Positions 16,752-25,171 of a DNA stretch of 64,000 nt are shown here, piece by piece (within the stretch, counting starts at the first letter, position 1; each line of letters begins with the position of its first letter). The position numbers were made by a program, and so were the translations under genes. The stretch is from contig JACKHI010000001.1 in the NCBI GenBank assembly GCA_020639075.1, positions 2,852,001 through 2,916,000 of the forward strand. Reading direction: 5' to 3'. The notes beneath the pieces are model-generated. The model ran no database searches. It was given only the letters and a program-made list of their open reading frames with translations, and was not told where the DNA came from. The stretch is from Phycisphaerales bacterium (GTDB lineage Bacteria > Planctomycetota > Phycisphaerae > UBA1845 > UTPLA1).

Positions 16752-18617
16752 ATGATGCAATTCCGCCGATTATTTCCGGCCATGATCGTCCTTGTCTGGA
16801 CAACCCAGATTCTCTCCAGCGATCCGCTCGCAGCAAGCTCCGATTCGCCTTCGACCGACGCCATCATGACGGCCGCGATCGACGAAACAACTGCCCTCGC
16901 AGCCATACCGCTGGCCATTTTGCTGGCGGCGTTTGTCGCCGTGCTCGTCGCAAGGCGGACGACACGACCCGCCAGGGAACTGGCGGAGACGCTGCGCGCC
17001 GCCGGCGCCGCTGTCGACATCCCTGTTCGCGGCCACGCCGATGCCGCACAGATAGCCCGAATCGTCAATCGGCTGACGGAACAACTCCGCCGACAGGCCG
17101 AGGTGCTGCAACACGAAACCCGGCAACGCGAACTCGCCGAATCACAACTTCGAATCGCCCTCGAAGCCTCGCCGGCCGGCGCGCTGATCGTCGATGCGCG
17201 CGGCCGGATCGTCGTCGTCAACGAGCAATTCGAGAACATGTTCGGATACGAACACGGCGAACTCCTCGGACAGCCGATCGAGACGCTGGTCCCGATCGAT
17301 GCGAGATCGCGACATGCCTCGCAACGATCGGCCTACCTGTCGGCCCCGGCGGCGCGACCCATGGCGGAAGACCGCGAAGTCTTCGGCATCCGCAAGAACG
17401 GCACGGAATTCCCCGTCGGAATCTGCCTGAACCCGATCGATCATGATTCCGGCCCCGCCGTCATGGGCGTCGTGGTCGATGTGACTGATCAGCGCCGTGC
17501 CGAACGCCAGATGCGATACTTCAAGGCGATCATCGAATCCTCGGAGGATGCGATCGTCGGAAAGGACCTCAGCGGCGTCGTGACGAGCTGGAATCGCGGT
17601 GCGGAACAGCTCTATGGCTACGCGGCGGAAGAAATGATCGGTCAGAACATCGCAACCATCGCCCCCCGAGATCGCATCGAGGAATTCGACTCGATCCTGA
17701 AACGCGTCGCGCGGGGCGAACGCATCGACCATTTTGAAACGGCGCGTCGTCACAAAGACGGCCGTCTGATCGACACCGACATTTCAGTCTCTCCCATTCG
17801 AGACGCCAGAGGCCAAGTCGTCGGCGCGTCGGCCATCGCGCGGAACATCACGGAGTCGAAACGCATGGCTGCCGAACTCGAACAATGTGCAGAGGCGGTT
17901 CGAGCCAGCAGCCAGGCGTTGCAGCACTTCGCACAAGTCGCACTGGACAATCACCGGACGATGAACAGCGAACAGAAAAGCGTGTCGCAGATGCTCGCCA
18001 GGATATTCGGCGACACAGTGAACGAAGCCGCACAAAATGACATCAACTGCATTTTCGAGCGAACGGACGAACTCGCTCGTCTCATCGAAAAGATCCTGGA
18101 GTACTCCCGTGCGGGTCGCCAGACGATGACCAAGCAGACGATCAACACGGAAGATCTCGTCGCGGATGTCGTCAGATCAATCAGCGTCCCGCCGACAGTC
18201 GACATTCAAGTTCAAGGAAAACTGCCGGCCGTCCAGTACGATGCATCACAGTTGCGTCAGGTCTTCGAGAATCTCGTCTCTAACGCGATCCAGCATCTCG
18301 GCAAACCGTCGGGCGAAATCGTCATCTCCGGCCGACAGTTCAATCGAATGATCCAGTTCAGCATCAAGGACAATGGCGTCGGTATCCCCGAAACGCAACT
18401 TGATCGCATCTTCGGCCTGTTCGAAACGTCCGGCCAACGAGAAGCGGGCAAGCCCGCCGGCATCGGTCTGGCAATCGTCGTGCGAATCGTCGAACGCCAC
18501 GGCGGCCGAGTACAAGTGCTCTCCCGGCAAGGCGCAGGGGCGGAGTTCGTGTTTACTGTGCCCGTCTCCGATGCCGCAGTTGACGCGCGCTCAACCTGCG
18601 AAAGCCGAACGACCTGA
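16752..18617 (+). CDS. Membrane PAS-PAS sensor histidine kinase with altered phospho-acceptor site
   Basis: 621 residues from ATG 16752, which follows GAAGGA at 10 nt. Two membrane helices (about 7-22 and 47-67) bracket a short external loop. Then come a helical linker, PAS1 (about 132-245) and PAS2 (about 255-368), a dimerisation helix pair (about 388-455) and an HATPase domain (about 495-605). N box NLVSNAIQH, G1 DNGVGIP and G2 GIGLAIV are intact. In this kinase class the first helix normally reads FAxVASHDLQEPLR; here it is FAQVALDNHRTMNS, so Asp399 occupies the usual His position and the only nearby His is 401. The catalytic ATP site looks functional but the autophosphorylation site is in doubt. 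No response regulator is adjacent. Confidence 0.88.
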   Translation: MMQFRRLFPAMIVLVWTTQILSSDPLAASSDSPSTDAIMTAAIDETTALAAIPLAILLAAFVAVLVARRTTRPARELAETLRAAGAAVDIPVRGHADAAQIARIVNRLTEQLRRQAEVLQHETRQRELAESQLRIALEASPAGALIVDARGRIVVVNEQFENMFGYEHGELLGQPIETLVPIDARSRHASQRSAYLSAPAARPMAEDREVFGIRKNGTEFPVGICLNPIDHDSGPAVMGVVVDVTDQRRAERQMRYFKAIIESSEDAIVGKDLSGVVTSWNRGAEQLYGYAAEEMIGQNIATIAPRDRIEEFDSILKRVARGERIDHFETARRHKDGRLIDTDISVSPIRDARGQVVGASAIARNITESKRMAAELEQCAEAVRASSQALQHFAQVALDNHRTMNSEQKSVSQMLARIFGDTVNEAAQNDINCIFERTDELARLIEKILEYSRAGRQTMTKQTINTEDLVADVVRSISVPPTVDIQVQGKLPAVQYDASQLRQVFENLVSNAIQHLGKPSGEIVISGRQFNRMIQFSIKDNGVGIPETQLDRIFGLFETSGQREAGKPAGIGLAIVVRIVERHGGRVQVLSRQGAGAEFVFTVPVSDAAVDARSTCESRTT

Positions 18618-18629
18618 GTCGCGCTCAAG

Positions 18630-19130
18630 TGCGCGGGTGCCATGCTCGCCCTCAAAGGCAGGCATGCAAGCGACACTACGGCTACCGAACAGCGGCGCGT
18701 GCCCCATCCTTTCCGAATGGAAAGGTTGGGGAATCTGCGCCGAACCGAGGGGCCACGCAACAACCCCGTACATTATCAACACGGGCACAGCGCCCCAAAT
18801 GCCGCATCGCAATATACTCGTCTCGATCGAGGATGCCATCACCCCGGCGGCGTTTCCCCAACCTTTGCTGCGCAAAGGATGGGGCACGCGTGCGAAATTG
18901 TTCAGGAATTCGAGTACGGATTCTGGATTCGCGCAATTGCTGAAAACACCTGTGTTTTCTCGAAGTCAATTTCGCTCCGAAGGAGCGCCGGATCGTTGCC
19001 ACGGGTGGAGCGGAGACCGCGCAGCTGTCGCAGCGCAGCCCGTGGATTGCGTATTCGTCCTTTGTTTCCGCCCCGAAAGGGCGGCGGATTCCACGGGCAG
19101 TGTCGCCCTGAGAAGCGAGCATGCCAGCGA
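18630..19130. repeat. Intergenic block of palindromic repeats, block 4
   Basis: The convergent gap between the kinase and the zinc-ribbon membrane genes holds several modules. A CCCCATCCTTTCC/GGAAAGG hairpin near 18701-18728 is shared with the tandem repeat at 20612. A related inverse form, AACCTTTGC...GCAAAGG, is near 18860-18882. The module at 18973-19084 has CGCTCC-GAA-GGAGCG at one end and CCGCCCC-GAAA-GGGCGG at the other, with CCACGGGT and GCCCGTGG inside. That last module has the same plan as 5965-6079, but both terminal hairpins carry different sequences. Confidence 0.8.
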
Positions 19131-19132
19131 CA

Positions 19133-19612
19133 CTATCCCTGCTGAACGGCCTCGCCGCAGTCGGGGCAGATGCCGGACTTGCTTCCTGCAAGATCGTAGC
19201 CACATGTTAGACACAGAAACACGCCGTCACATCGCAACGATCGTCGCAGGCATTGATGAACGAACTCACGGTTCACAACAACTGCGAGGCAGATCACGAC
19301 AGGCATCCAGAGCAGCATGCCGAGCGGAAGCAACCACATGCTGGTGAATCCGGAAAGGCCTCCAACGACTATCGCAAATGGAAGTCCGGTGAGGATCATC
19401 CAAGCAGTCATCCTGCCCTCAAAAACCCTCCGCCAGTTCGCGATCGCCCCGTACTTTGACCTGAATCTGCGCAGTTCCGGATACCAGATTGACCAGAACC
19501 GAATCCATGCGCGAGCCAGGCGGCAGTCCCTGCTTGCGGCATAGGAATAGACGCCGAACACGACCGTGTGCAACACCATGACTCCCCAGAACAGATACTT
19601 GACGGCATTCAA
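19133..19612 (-). CDS. Membrane protein with C-terminal zinc ribbon, third gene of a trio
   Basis: 159 residues: an N-terminal membrane helix, two further hydrophobic segments in the middle (about 70-115) and a C-terminal ribbon CLTCGYDLAG...CPDCGE that should bind one zinc ion. The CxxCGYDLxG...CPxCG tail is a recurrent planctomycete signature of unknown function. The start overlaps the end of the upstream gene by 4 nt (ATGA), so the three genes from 20570 down to 19133 are translationally coupled. It shares little sequence with its neighbours outside the ribbon, so the trio is probably old paralogs. Confidence 0.8.
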   Translation of the reverse strand: MNAVKYLFWGVMVLHTVVFGVYSYAASRDCRLARAWIRFWSIWYPELRRFRSKYGAIANWRRVFEGRMTAWMILTGLPFAIVVGGLSGFTSMWLLPLGMLLWMPVVICLAVVVNREFVHQCLRRSLRCDGVFLCLTCGYDLAGSKSGICPDCGEAVQQG

Positions 19613-20103
19613 TTCGCGAATTCCCCGCTATTTCGCCCGTCAGCTGATTGAATTGCGTCGAACGACGCACCACACTCTGAACATGTCCCTGAAGTGTTCC
19701 CCCGCAGATCATATCCGCACGACGTGCAACGTCCCGCTCTTGCTAACCTCGCCCGGCGTAATCGTCGGCCGAATTCGACCATGGGCCCAATGCAAAGCAC
19801 AAACGTGATGAAGAGTTCTGCGGCGAAGATCTGCGAATATGAAGCGCCGCGCCAACGACCCACGTGAAGCCCCGACCAGAACGAGCGCGAAACATAGACA
19901 TTTGTAGGAAAGTGAATTCCCGCAGGAAAGTACGTTTCCGACTGAAGCGCCACTGGATCGACTGTCACATAAGCGGCATCCGCAACAACGACAATGAACC
20001 GCGGCGTGGACCATGTGATTGCAAAACAGGTCGGCATGACGATCCAAGCTGCCATTGTCAAGGCCGTCAGCCCAAGCAGCGTGTATCGGAGCAACCGAAT
20101 CAC
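19609..20103 (-). CDS. Membrane protein with C-terminal zinc ribbon, second gene of a trio
   Basis: 164 residues: a first hydrophobic helix (about 8-30), an outer-face region with Tyr and Trp (about 35-85), a second helix (about 90-110), an Arg-rich cytoplasmic linker (RRLRRARLARAGR) and then the ribbon CTSCGYDLRG...CSECGA. The ribbon should therefore lie in the cytoplasm. It overlaps both neighbours by 4 nt. The function is unknown; the layout resembles a small sensor or adaptor with an external loop and a metal-binding tail. Confidence 0.8.
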   Translation of the reverse strand: MIRLLRYTLLGLTALTMAAWIVMPTCFAITWSTPRFIVVVADAAYVTVDPVALQSETYFPAGIHFPTNVYVSRSFWSGLHVGRWRGASYSQIFAAELFITFVLCIGPMVEFGRRLRRARLARAGRCTSCGYDLRGNTSGTCSECGASFDAIQSADGRNSGEFAN

Positions 20104-20570
20104 GTCGTTCGCACCTCAGCCGCCGCCCCACATTCCGGGCACACGCCGCTCTCATTGCTCGACAGGTCATACCCGCACGACATACAACAACCCTCGCGCC
20201 GGCGTCGGCGCAATTCCCTTGCGCGTCGATAGAGGACGAACCACGGCGGGATGGCAATCAGCAGAATCGTCCAGAGCGGGATGATCGAGAAATCAGACGG
20301 GCTCAGGTGCGGCCAGTACAAGTACATCGGAGTACCCGTCCCCGTCGCGGCGAATGCCGAGTAATCGGTAAAGCTGATTCCATATCCACCTACGTCGGCC
20401 CCGGCCTGGCCTGCGGACGCATTGATAATGAGAATTCCACCGCGTTGCAGACCGACGAAATAGCGCGGCGTCTCAATGTACATCCCCATAATCAAGCTGA
20501 AGCCCCAGGCGAGCACCGTCGTGACAATCATGACAAGCAAAATGTGCTGAACGGCCCGCATCACAATCAT
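20100..20570 (-). CDS. Membrane protein with C-terminal zinc ribbon, first gene of a trio
   Basis: 156 residues with the same layout as the next gene: helix (about 8-30), external loop of about 65 residues, second helix (about 95-113), an Arg-rich stretch (RRARELRRRRREG) and the ribbon CMSCGYDLSS...CPECGA. It is promoter-proximal in the minus-strand trio; the two downstream genes follow with ATGA overlaps. A fourth relative with a variant ribbon is at 48459. The start could be ATG 20570 or the in-frame ATG three codons later. Confidence 0.8.
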   Translation of the reverse strand: MIVMRAVQHILLVMIVTTVLAWGFSLIMGMYIETPRYFVGLQRGGILIINASAGQAGADVGGYGISFTDYSAFAATGTGTPMYLYWPHLSPSDFSIIPLWTILLIAIPPWFVLYRRARELRRRRREGCCMSCGYDLSSNESGVCPECGAAAEVRTT

Positions 20571-20612
20571 TCTAGCAAGACGAAGGATACGAATCGCACG
20601 AACCGGCGCTTG

Positions 20613-20850
20613 GCGGGTGCCCCATCCTTTCCGAATGGAAAGGGTGGGGAATCAGCACCGAAGGTCGCCCCAATCATCGACACCGTGCTTTCGTCGAACG
20701 CTGGCGTGTCGTAAAGAGTGCCGATTCGAGCGCGGGTGCCCCATCCTTTCCGAATGGAAAGGGTGGGGAATCAGCATCGAAGGTCGCCCCAATCATCGAC
20801 ACCGTGCTTTCGTCGAACGCTGGCGTGTCGTAAAAAGTGCCGATTCGAGG
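20613..20850. repeat. Tandem duplication, two 119-bp units
   Basis: Unit 1 starts at 20613 and unit 2 at 20732. They are nearly identical, with a few substitutions (for example CAGCACCGAAGG versus CAGCATCGAAGG). Each unit carries the CCCCATCCTTTCC/GGAAAGGGTGGGG hairpin found at 18701. Translations of this DNA give similar peptides in several frames, but no ribosome site or conserved start was seen. Confidence 0.92.
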
Positions 20851-20963
20851 AATGCCCCGCCCGACAGAAAAGGCTATCAACTCGAGGTCGATTCCCCAGC
20901 GTCTGACGCGAATCGGGCGTTGCGCCCGCCTCCCCCCGACCCGTGAAACCCCGCAAAAAATAA

Positions 20964-21002
20964 GAAAGCGTCGAGACCCGCTTGGGGATTCTCGACGCTT
21001 TC
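20964..21002 (-). terminator. Intrinsic terminator of nrdJ
   Basis: Read on the minus strand, a perfect 13-bp stem (GAAAGCGTCGAGA with TCTCGACGCTTTC) around a 13-nt loop is followed by TTATTTTTTG. It lies 130 bp beyond the nrdJ stop. The T tract on the minus strand gives it a clear direction. Confidence 0.9.
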
Positions 21003-21135
21003 CGGAGGGGAAAGAAGCCGTGCCTTTTCGACCTCCTGGTCGCTGGAATGATCTTATAAAGCCGATCCCTCCATCACAGTACGCTATCGGCTAGATCATA
21101 GTTTCCATCTTTAGCGAAAATGCGTTCGCCCGGTT

Positions 21136-23769
21136 TCAGCACTGGGCGTAGCCACACCCGTGGCACTTTACACAGCCTTCGCCCATGTCCAGATCGCCGC
21201 TGCATTCGGGGCATTTCACCCGATACGAGTGCCGCGGCGCCACCGCCCGATCCGTCGCCGGTTCGGCCCCCACGCCCGTCGCCGACGGCTCGCCGTGGTG
21301 TTTGCCGTTCCCGTTCGTCGGGGGCATCGGATCGGCCTCGATGACCGACGGGTCGATTTCCCCCAGGAGCAGCGCCTTCAAGCCGTGGCGCTCCTTGGCC
21401 TTGATATAGCGCTTCAGCCCCTTGGCGATGCCGTCGCCCAGCGACCCGATGCGACCGTGTCGCGTCGGAATCTGGAGGGACGATCCGATGCCTGACAACT
21501 GCTTCGTCACGTGGATCAGGCTGCCGCCCGACCGCAGCCACAGGCTGATCAGCCGGCAGATGGCCTCGAGATCGCTCGTCGCCACGTCGCCGCCCTTGCC
21601 CAGCTGCGCGAAGACTTCGCACTCGCTCTCGGTCCGCGGATCCACAGTGATCTGGATGTGCATGTTTCCGAACGGCGTCTGTTGCCGGACGCGAATCGCG
21701 CTCGTGATCGCCGGCAATTCCCGCGGCTCCAGGATCTGCCGCGGCGTCTCGACCTTCGTGATCCGCTCGCCGAAGAGATTCGTCTCCGTCGTGACTTTGA
21801 CCTTTTCCTTGATCGGCTCGTCGACCTCGACGATCGCCGCAGCGCCGTTGCCATTGCCGTTACCCTCGTGCTTCTTCTCGGAATTCGACAGGGCCATCGG
21901 CTGGCTCGATCGGCAACCGTCGCGGTAGACCGTCACGCCCTTGCAGTCGAGCTCGAACGCCATGCGGTAGATCTTGTCGACGTCCGCCGGATCGGCGTCG
22001 TGATGGAAGTTGATTGTCTTGCTGATCGACGAATCGCAGTGCTTCTGGAATGCCGCCTGCATGCGCACGTGCCACTCCGGCTCGATGTCGTGCGCACAGA
22101 CAAAGACGTCCTTGACGTCGTCGGGTACATCATCAAAGTGAGCGAGGGTGCCGTCCGTGGCGATGCGCTCCATCATCCCCTCGCTCATGAATCCTCGCGC
22201 TCGAGCGACTTGCTCGAACGTATCGTTGACTTCGATCATCGGCGCCTTGCCTTCGTCCTGACCCTTCAAAACGTTGCGGAAGAAGGCGAGGCTGAACATC
22301 GGCTCGATGCCGCCCGAGCAGTCGGCGATGATACTGATCGTGCCCGTCGGCGCGACCGTCGTGACGGCGCTGTTCCGCATCGGTCGATTGTATTTCGTAT
22401 CCCAATGGCTGTTCGACCAGTTCGGGAAGCTGCCGCGTTCGCCCGCGAGCTTCTCGGAGTAGTTGTGCGCCTCGTCGTTGACGAACCTCATGAATCGCTC
22501 GCCCCAGGCGACCCCTTCCTCGGAGTTGTACTTCACGCCGAGCTTGTAGAGTGCGTCGGCGAAGCCCATGATGCCGATGCCGATCTTGCGATTGGCCTTG
22601 CAGATACGATCGATTTCGTCCAACGGGTAGTTGTTCGCATCGATGACGTTGTCGAGGAATCGCGTCGAATCGTGAACCGTCTCACGAAGCGCGTCCCAAT
22701 CGACCGCCGCATCCGGCGTGCACGGATCCGTCACGAACAGACCGAGATTCACGCTGCCCAGATTGCAGGCCTCATACGGCAGCAATGGCTGCTCGCCGCA
22801 GGGGTTCGTCGCTTCGATGCGGCCGACGTGAGGCGTCGGGTTCGCGTCGTTGATGCGATCGATAAACACGACGCCCGGCTCGCCCGTCTGCCACGCGTGC
22901 TTGACGATGATGTCCCACACGTCGCGCGCCGAATAGACCGGCGTCGTGCCGTCGTAACCCTCGGCCGGAATCAGGTGCTTCAGTTCATAGGTCGAGATCT
23001 CGATGTTCTTCGGAATGTAATACTGCTTGCCCGTGCGCGGGTTGCGCGTCGTGTGCGGCGCATCCGGCTTTGCGATGAACGCCGACATCCACTCGTCTGT
23101 GACCTTCACTGAGATGTTGTAGTTGGTGAACTGCGTCAGGTCCTGCTTCGCGTGCAGGAACTTCATGATGTCGGGATGATGAATGTACATCATGCCCATG
23201 TTCGCGCCGCGGCGGAACGCACCCTGCTGGATCGCGTTCGTCGCCTCGCTGAAGGCACGCCAGAAACTGATCGGTCCACTGGTCGTGCCGCCGCTGGAGC
23301 TGATGTAGTCCCCCGTCGGTCGCAGCGCATCGAACGCGAAGCCCGTGCCGCCGCCGGCCTTCTGGATCAGGGCCGTGTGCTTGATCGAGTCAAAAATGCC
23401 GTCGATCGAATCCGGCACCGGCAGGACGAAGCACGCGCTGAGCATGCCCATCGATCGGCCCGCATTCATAAGCGTCGGGCTGTTCGGCATGAACCGACGG
23501 GAGGTCATCAGGCTCTTGAACTTGGCCTTCCACTCACTGCGGCCGGCCTGGCCTCCCCCGTAGTTCTGCTCGATTTTCGCGATCGTGTCCGCGACCCGCT
23601 CAAACAGGTCGTCGGGCGTTTCCGTACAGACGCCCGCTTCGTCCTTCTTCAAGTAACGCGCCCGGAGCACGCGAAGAGCGTTTTCCGTCAGCCCGTGCTC
23701 CTTGAACCGCGTAGAGACTTCGACATCCGTGTCCAATCGTGTTATTCGATCCGTCGATACCGTTACCAT
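21136..23769 (-). CDS. nrdJ: Class II (adenosylcobalamin-dependent) ribonucleotide reductase
   Basis: 877 residues from ATG 23769 (MVTVSTDRITRLD). It makes deoxyribonucleotides using a radical from adenosylcobalamin and needs no oxygen or small subunit. Visible landmarks are LPVPDSIDGIFDSIKHTALIQKAGGGTGF-type segments, the active-site NPCGEQPLLPYEACNLGS, SGGIEPMFSLAFFRNVL, a TSCPD domain (about residues 730-800) and a C-terminal ribbon with CPECSG and CHGCGYAQC. No ATP-cone is seen at the N-terminus. The longer frame to 23970 is leader RNA rather than protein; the ribosome site at 23769 is weak. Promoter, operator-like site and terminator are all identifiable. Confidence 0.95.
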   Translation of the reverse strand: MVTVSTDRITRLDTDVEVSTRFKEHGLTENALRVLRARYLKKDEAGVCTETPDDLFERVADTIAKIEQNYGGGQAGRSEWKAKFKSLMTSRRFMPNSPTLMNAGRSMGMLSACFVLPVPDSIDGIFDSIKHTALIQKAGGGTGFAFDALRPTGDYISSSGGTTSGPISFWRAFSEATNAIQQGAFRRGANMGMMYIHHPDIMKFLHAKQDLTQFTNYNISVKVTDEWMSAFIAKPDAPHTTRNPRTGKQYYIPKNIEISTYELKHLIPAEGYDGTTPVYSARDVWDIIVKHAWQTGEPGVVFIDRINDANPTPHVGRIEATNPCGEQPLLPYEACNLGSVNLGLFVTDPCTPDAAVDWDALRETVHDSTRFLDNVIDANNYPLDEIDRICKANRKIGIGIMGFADALYKLGVKYNSEEGVAWGERFMRFVNDEAHNYSEKLAGERGSFPNWSNSHWDTKYNRPMRNSAVTTVAPTGTISIIADCSGGIEPMFSLAFFRNVLKGQDEGKAPMIEVNDTFEQVARARGFMSEGMMERIATDGTLAHFDDVPDDVKDVFVCAHDIEPEWHVRMQAAFQKHCDSSISKTINFHHDADPADVDKIYRMAFELDCKGVTVYRDGCRSSQPMALSNSEKKHEGNGNGNGAAAIVEVDEPIKEKVKVTTETNLFGERITKVETPRQILEPRELPAITSAIRVRQQTPFGNMHIQITVDPRTESECEVFAQLGKGGDVATSDLEAICRLISLWLRSGGSLIHVTKQLSGIGSSLQIPTRHGRIGSLGDGIAKGLKRYIKAKERHGLKALLLGEIDPSVIEADPMPPTNGNGKHHGEPSATGVGAEPATDRAVAPRHSYRVKCPECSGDLDMGEGCVKCHGCGYAQC

Positions 23770-24029
23770 TTTCGCACCGCCGATTAGCGAAATGAGGCAT
23801 CCTCCCCTGCCAGGAGAATGCAATTGCCATGTGTTGATGTCCCGCTCGACCGCCCCATCCTGGATTGGTCGAGCCCGGCCTGAGCCGGGATACGCCCGAA
23901 AACCCGTCATTCGAATAGGCGACCGACCCGGGCGAGGCCGATTTCTCCGGCCGGGCCAGACCCGATTCACGTCGTTGCCGTAATCCTGTTAACGGAAATA
24001 TCCGGGCGCCCCCTTCAGGCGCGGAGCTA

Positions 24030-24058
24030 TAAATACTACAACATGTAGTGGGTGTCAA
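24030..24058 (-). promoter_or_regulatory. nrdJ promoter
   Basis: On the minus strand, a consensus -35 TTGACA (24058-24053) is followed by exactly 17 bp and then -10 TATTTA (24035-24030). Transcription should begin near 24022, giving a leader of about 250 nt before the nrdJ ATG at 23769. I looked for a cobalamin riboswitch in the leader and saw no convincing B12 box. Confidence 0.75.
24036..24051 (-). promoter_or_regulatory. NrdR-box-like inverted repeat inside the nrdJ promoter spacer
   Basis: The 16 bp CCACTACATGTTGTAG (minus strand) fill the spacer between -35 and -10. I count 11 of 16 matches to the NrdR box consensus ACACWATATATWGTGT as I remember it, including the central CACTA and TTGT. 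NrdR represses ribonucleotide reductase genes by binding over the promoter, so the placement fits. Only one box was noticed; they usually come in pairs. Confidence 0.5.
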
Positions 24059-24480
24059 AGCTAAACATAACAAAATATTGATGATCCGTAAGCCCCGCAT
24101 TTGGAGTGACTTAGGCCCGCGCGCACGATTTTCGGAGCAATTCAGACCCCTTCGCCTGTAAGCTTTGCGGACACCACCGATTGCGATGGCTGTCCCCGAA
24201 AAATCACTCGCCAGCGCGTTATTATTGGACGAACTTCACATGGCATTTTTTCGAAATCTTCACCCAAATCTCGGTTTCGACGCGAAAATCGACACCGAGA
24301 AACGAGCAAAAACCGCGTCACCGAACGCTCGTTCGGCGCTACAGACAAGGCGCAATGCGCTGTGCGATACGTATCAATACACCGTAGATTCAGATGCAAT
24401 ATCCGGTTGATCCGTGCTTTTCACCAATATGCCGGCGGGCCTGACATTCCCAGCGACGGCATCAAGTCGATGGAACCCCA
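24059..24480. other. Intergenic region upstream of nrdJ and the methyltransferase gene
   Basis: About 420 bp between the nrdJ promoter and a plus-strand operon. Short frames exist on both strands without ribosome sites. The promoter of the plus-strand operon must lie here, but I cannot place it. Confidence 0.4.
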
Positions 24481-25137
24481 ATGACGCCGACGAACCGTCA
24501 GATTTGCCCGCTATGTCGGGGCCCTCTGGATCGGGTTCACCGCCATGCGGGCCGATCGCTTCACCATTGCAACGACTGCGACCTGATCTGCGTTCCGCCC
24601 ACAGAACACCTCGATCGCCAGGCCGAGAAATCTCGCTACCTCTTTCACGAAAACTCGATTGAAAACGCCGCCTATGTCGCCACCTTCGATGGACCGCTCG
24701 CCATGCTCGCCGCTCACGCACCGACAGCTCGCCGGGTGCTCGACTACGGCTCAGGCCCAACGCCCGTACTCGTCGAGCTCCTTCGCCGACGTGGTCACGA
24801 CGCCGTCGGCTTTGATCCGTACTTCGCAAGCGACACGGATATCGCCGGACCGTTCGACGCCGTCATCTCCGTCGAAACGTTCGAGCACTTCCGCGATCCT
24901 CGCGCCGAACTCGAACGCCTGCGAACCCGACTCGCTCCCGGGGCGCCGCTGATCGTCAAGACGCTCTTCCATCCGGGTCCCGACGCGCTCGAAGACTGGT
25001 ACTACCTTCGGGACAAGACGCACGTTGCCTTCTACTCGCCCGCCACGTTCGAGTGGATCGCCGAAGCCTTCGACCTGCGACTCATCCATCACGACGGCCA
25101 TTCCCTCGCCTGTCTCATCGCGCCCGAAATCGCATAA
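24481..25137 (+). CDS. SAM-dependent methyltransferase with N-terminal zinc ribbon
   Basis: 218 residues. The N-terminus has CPLC and CNDC (about 9-33), a treble-clef-type zinc site often found in methyltransferases acting in sugar or secondary metabolism. It is followed by a class I Rossmann methyltransferase: SAM-binding motif I RVLDYGSGPTPVL (about 84-97), acidic motif II region VGFDPYF, and ISVETFEHFRDP as post-I/motif II. The substrate is not evident. The next gene begins 34 bp later and pyrD follows, so the three are probably one operon. Confidence 0.85.
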   Translation: MTPTNRQICPLCRGPLDRVHRHAGRSLHHCNDCDLICVPPTEHLDRQAEKSRYLFHENSIENAAYVATFDGPLAMLAAHAPTARRVLDYGSGPTPVLVELLRRRGHDAVGFDPYFASDTDIAGPFDAVISVETFEHFRDPRAELERLRTRLAPGAPLIVKTLFHPGPDALEDWYYLRDKTHVAFYSPATFEWIAEAFDLRLIHHDGHSLACLIAPEIA

Positions 25138-25171
25138 CATCAAGTCGAACGATACGAAAGCGAGCGATGAA

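Noticed and set aside
18373..19347. 324-codon plus-strand frame across the end of the kinase gene and repeat block 4
   Set aside because: Overlaps the kinase in another frame and then reads repeat DNA; no start signal.
21511..23112. 533-codon plus-strand frame opposite nrdJ
   Set aside because: Antisense shadow of a well-conserved reductase.
23770..24022. Cobalamin riboswitch in the nrdJ leader
   Set aside because: The leader is long enough (about 250 nt) but I could not find a convincing B12 box or the usual paired core; a covariance search would settle it.
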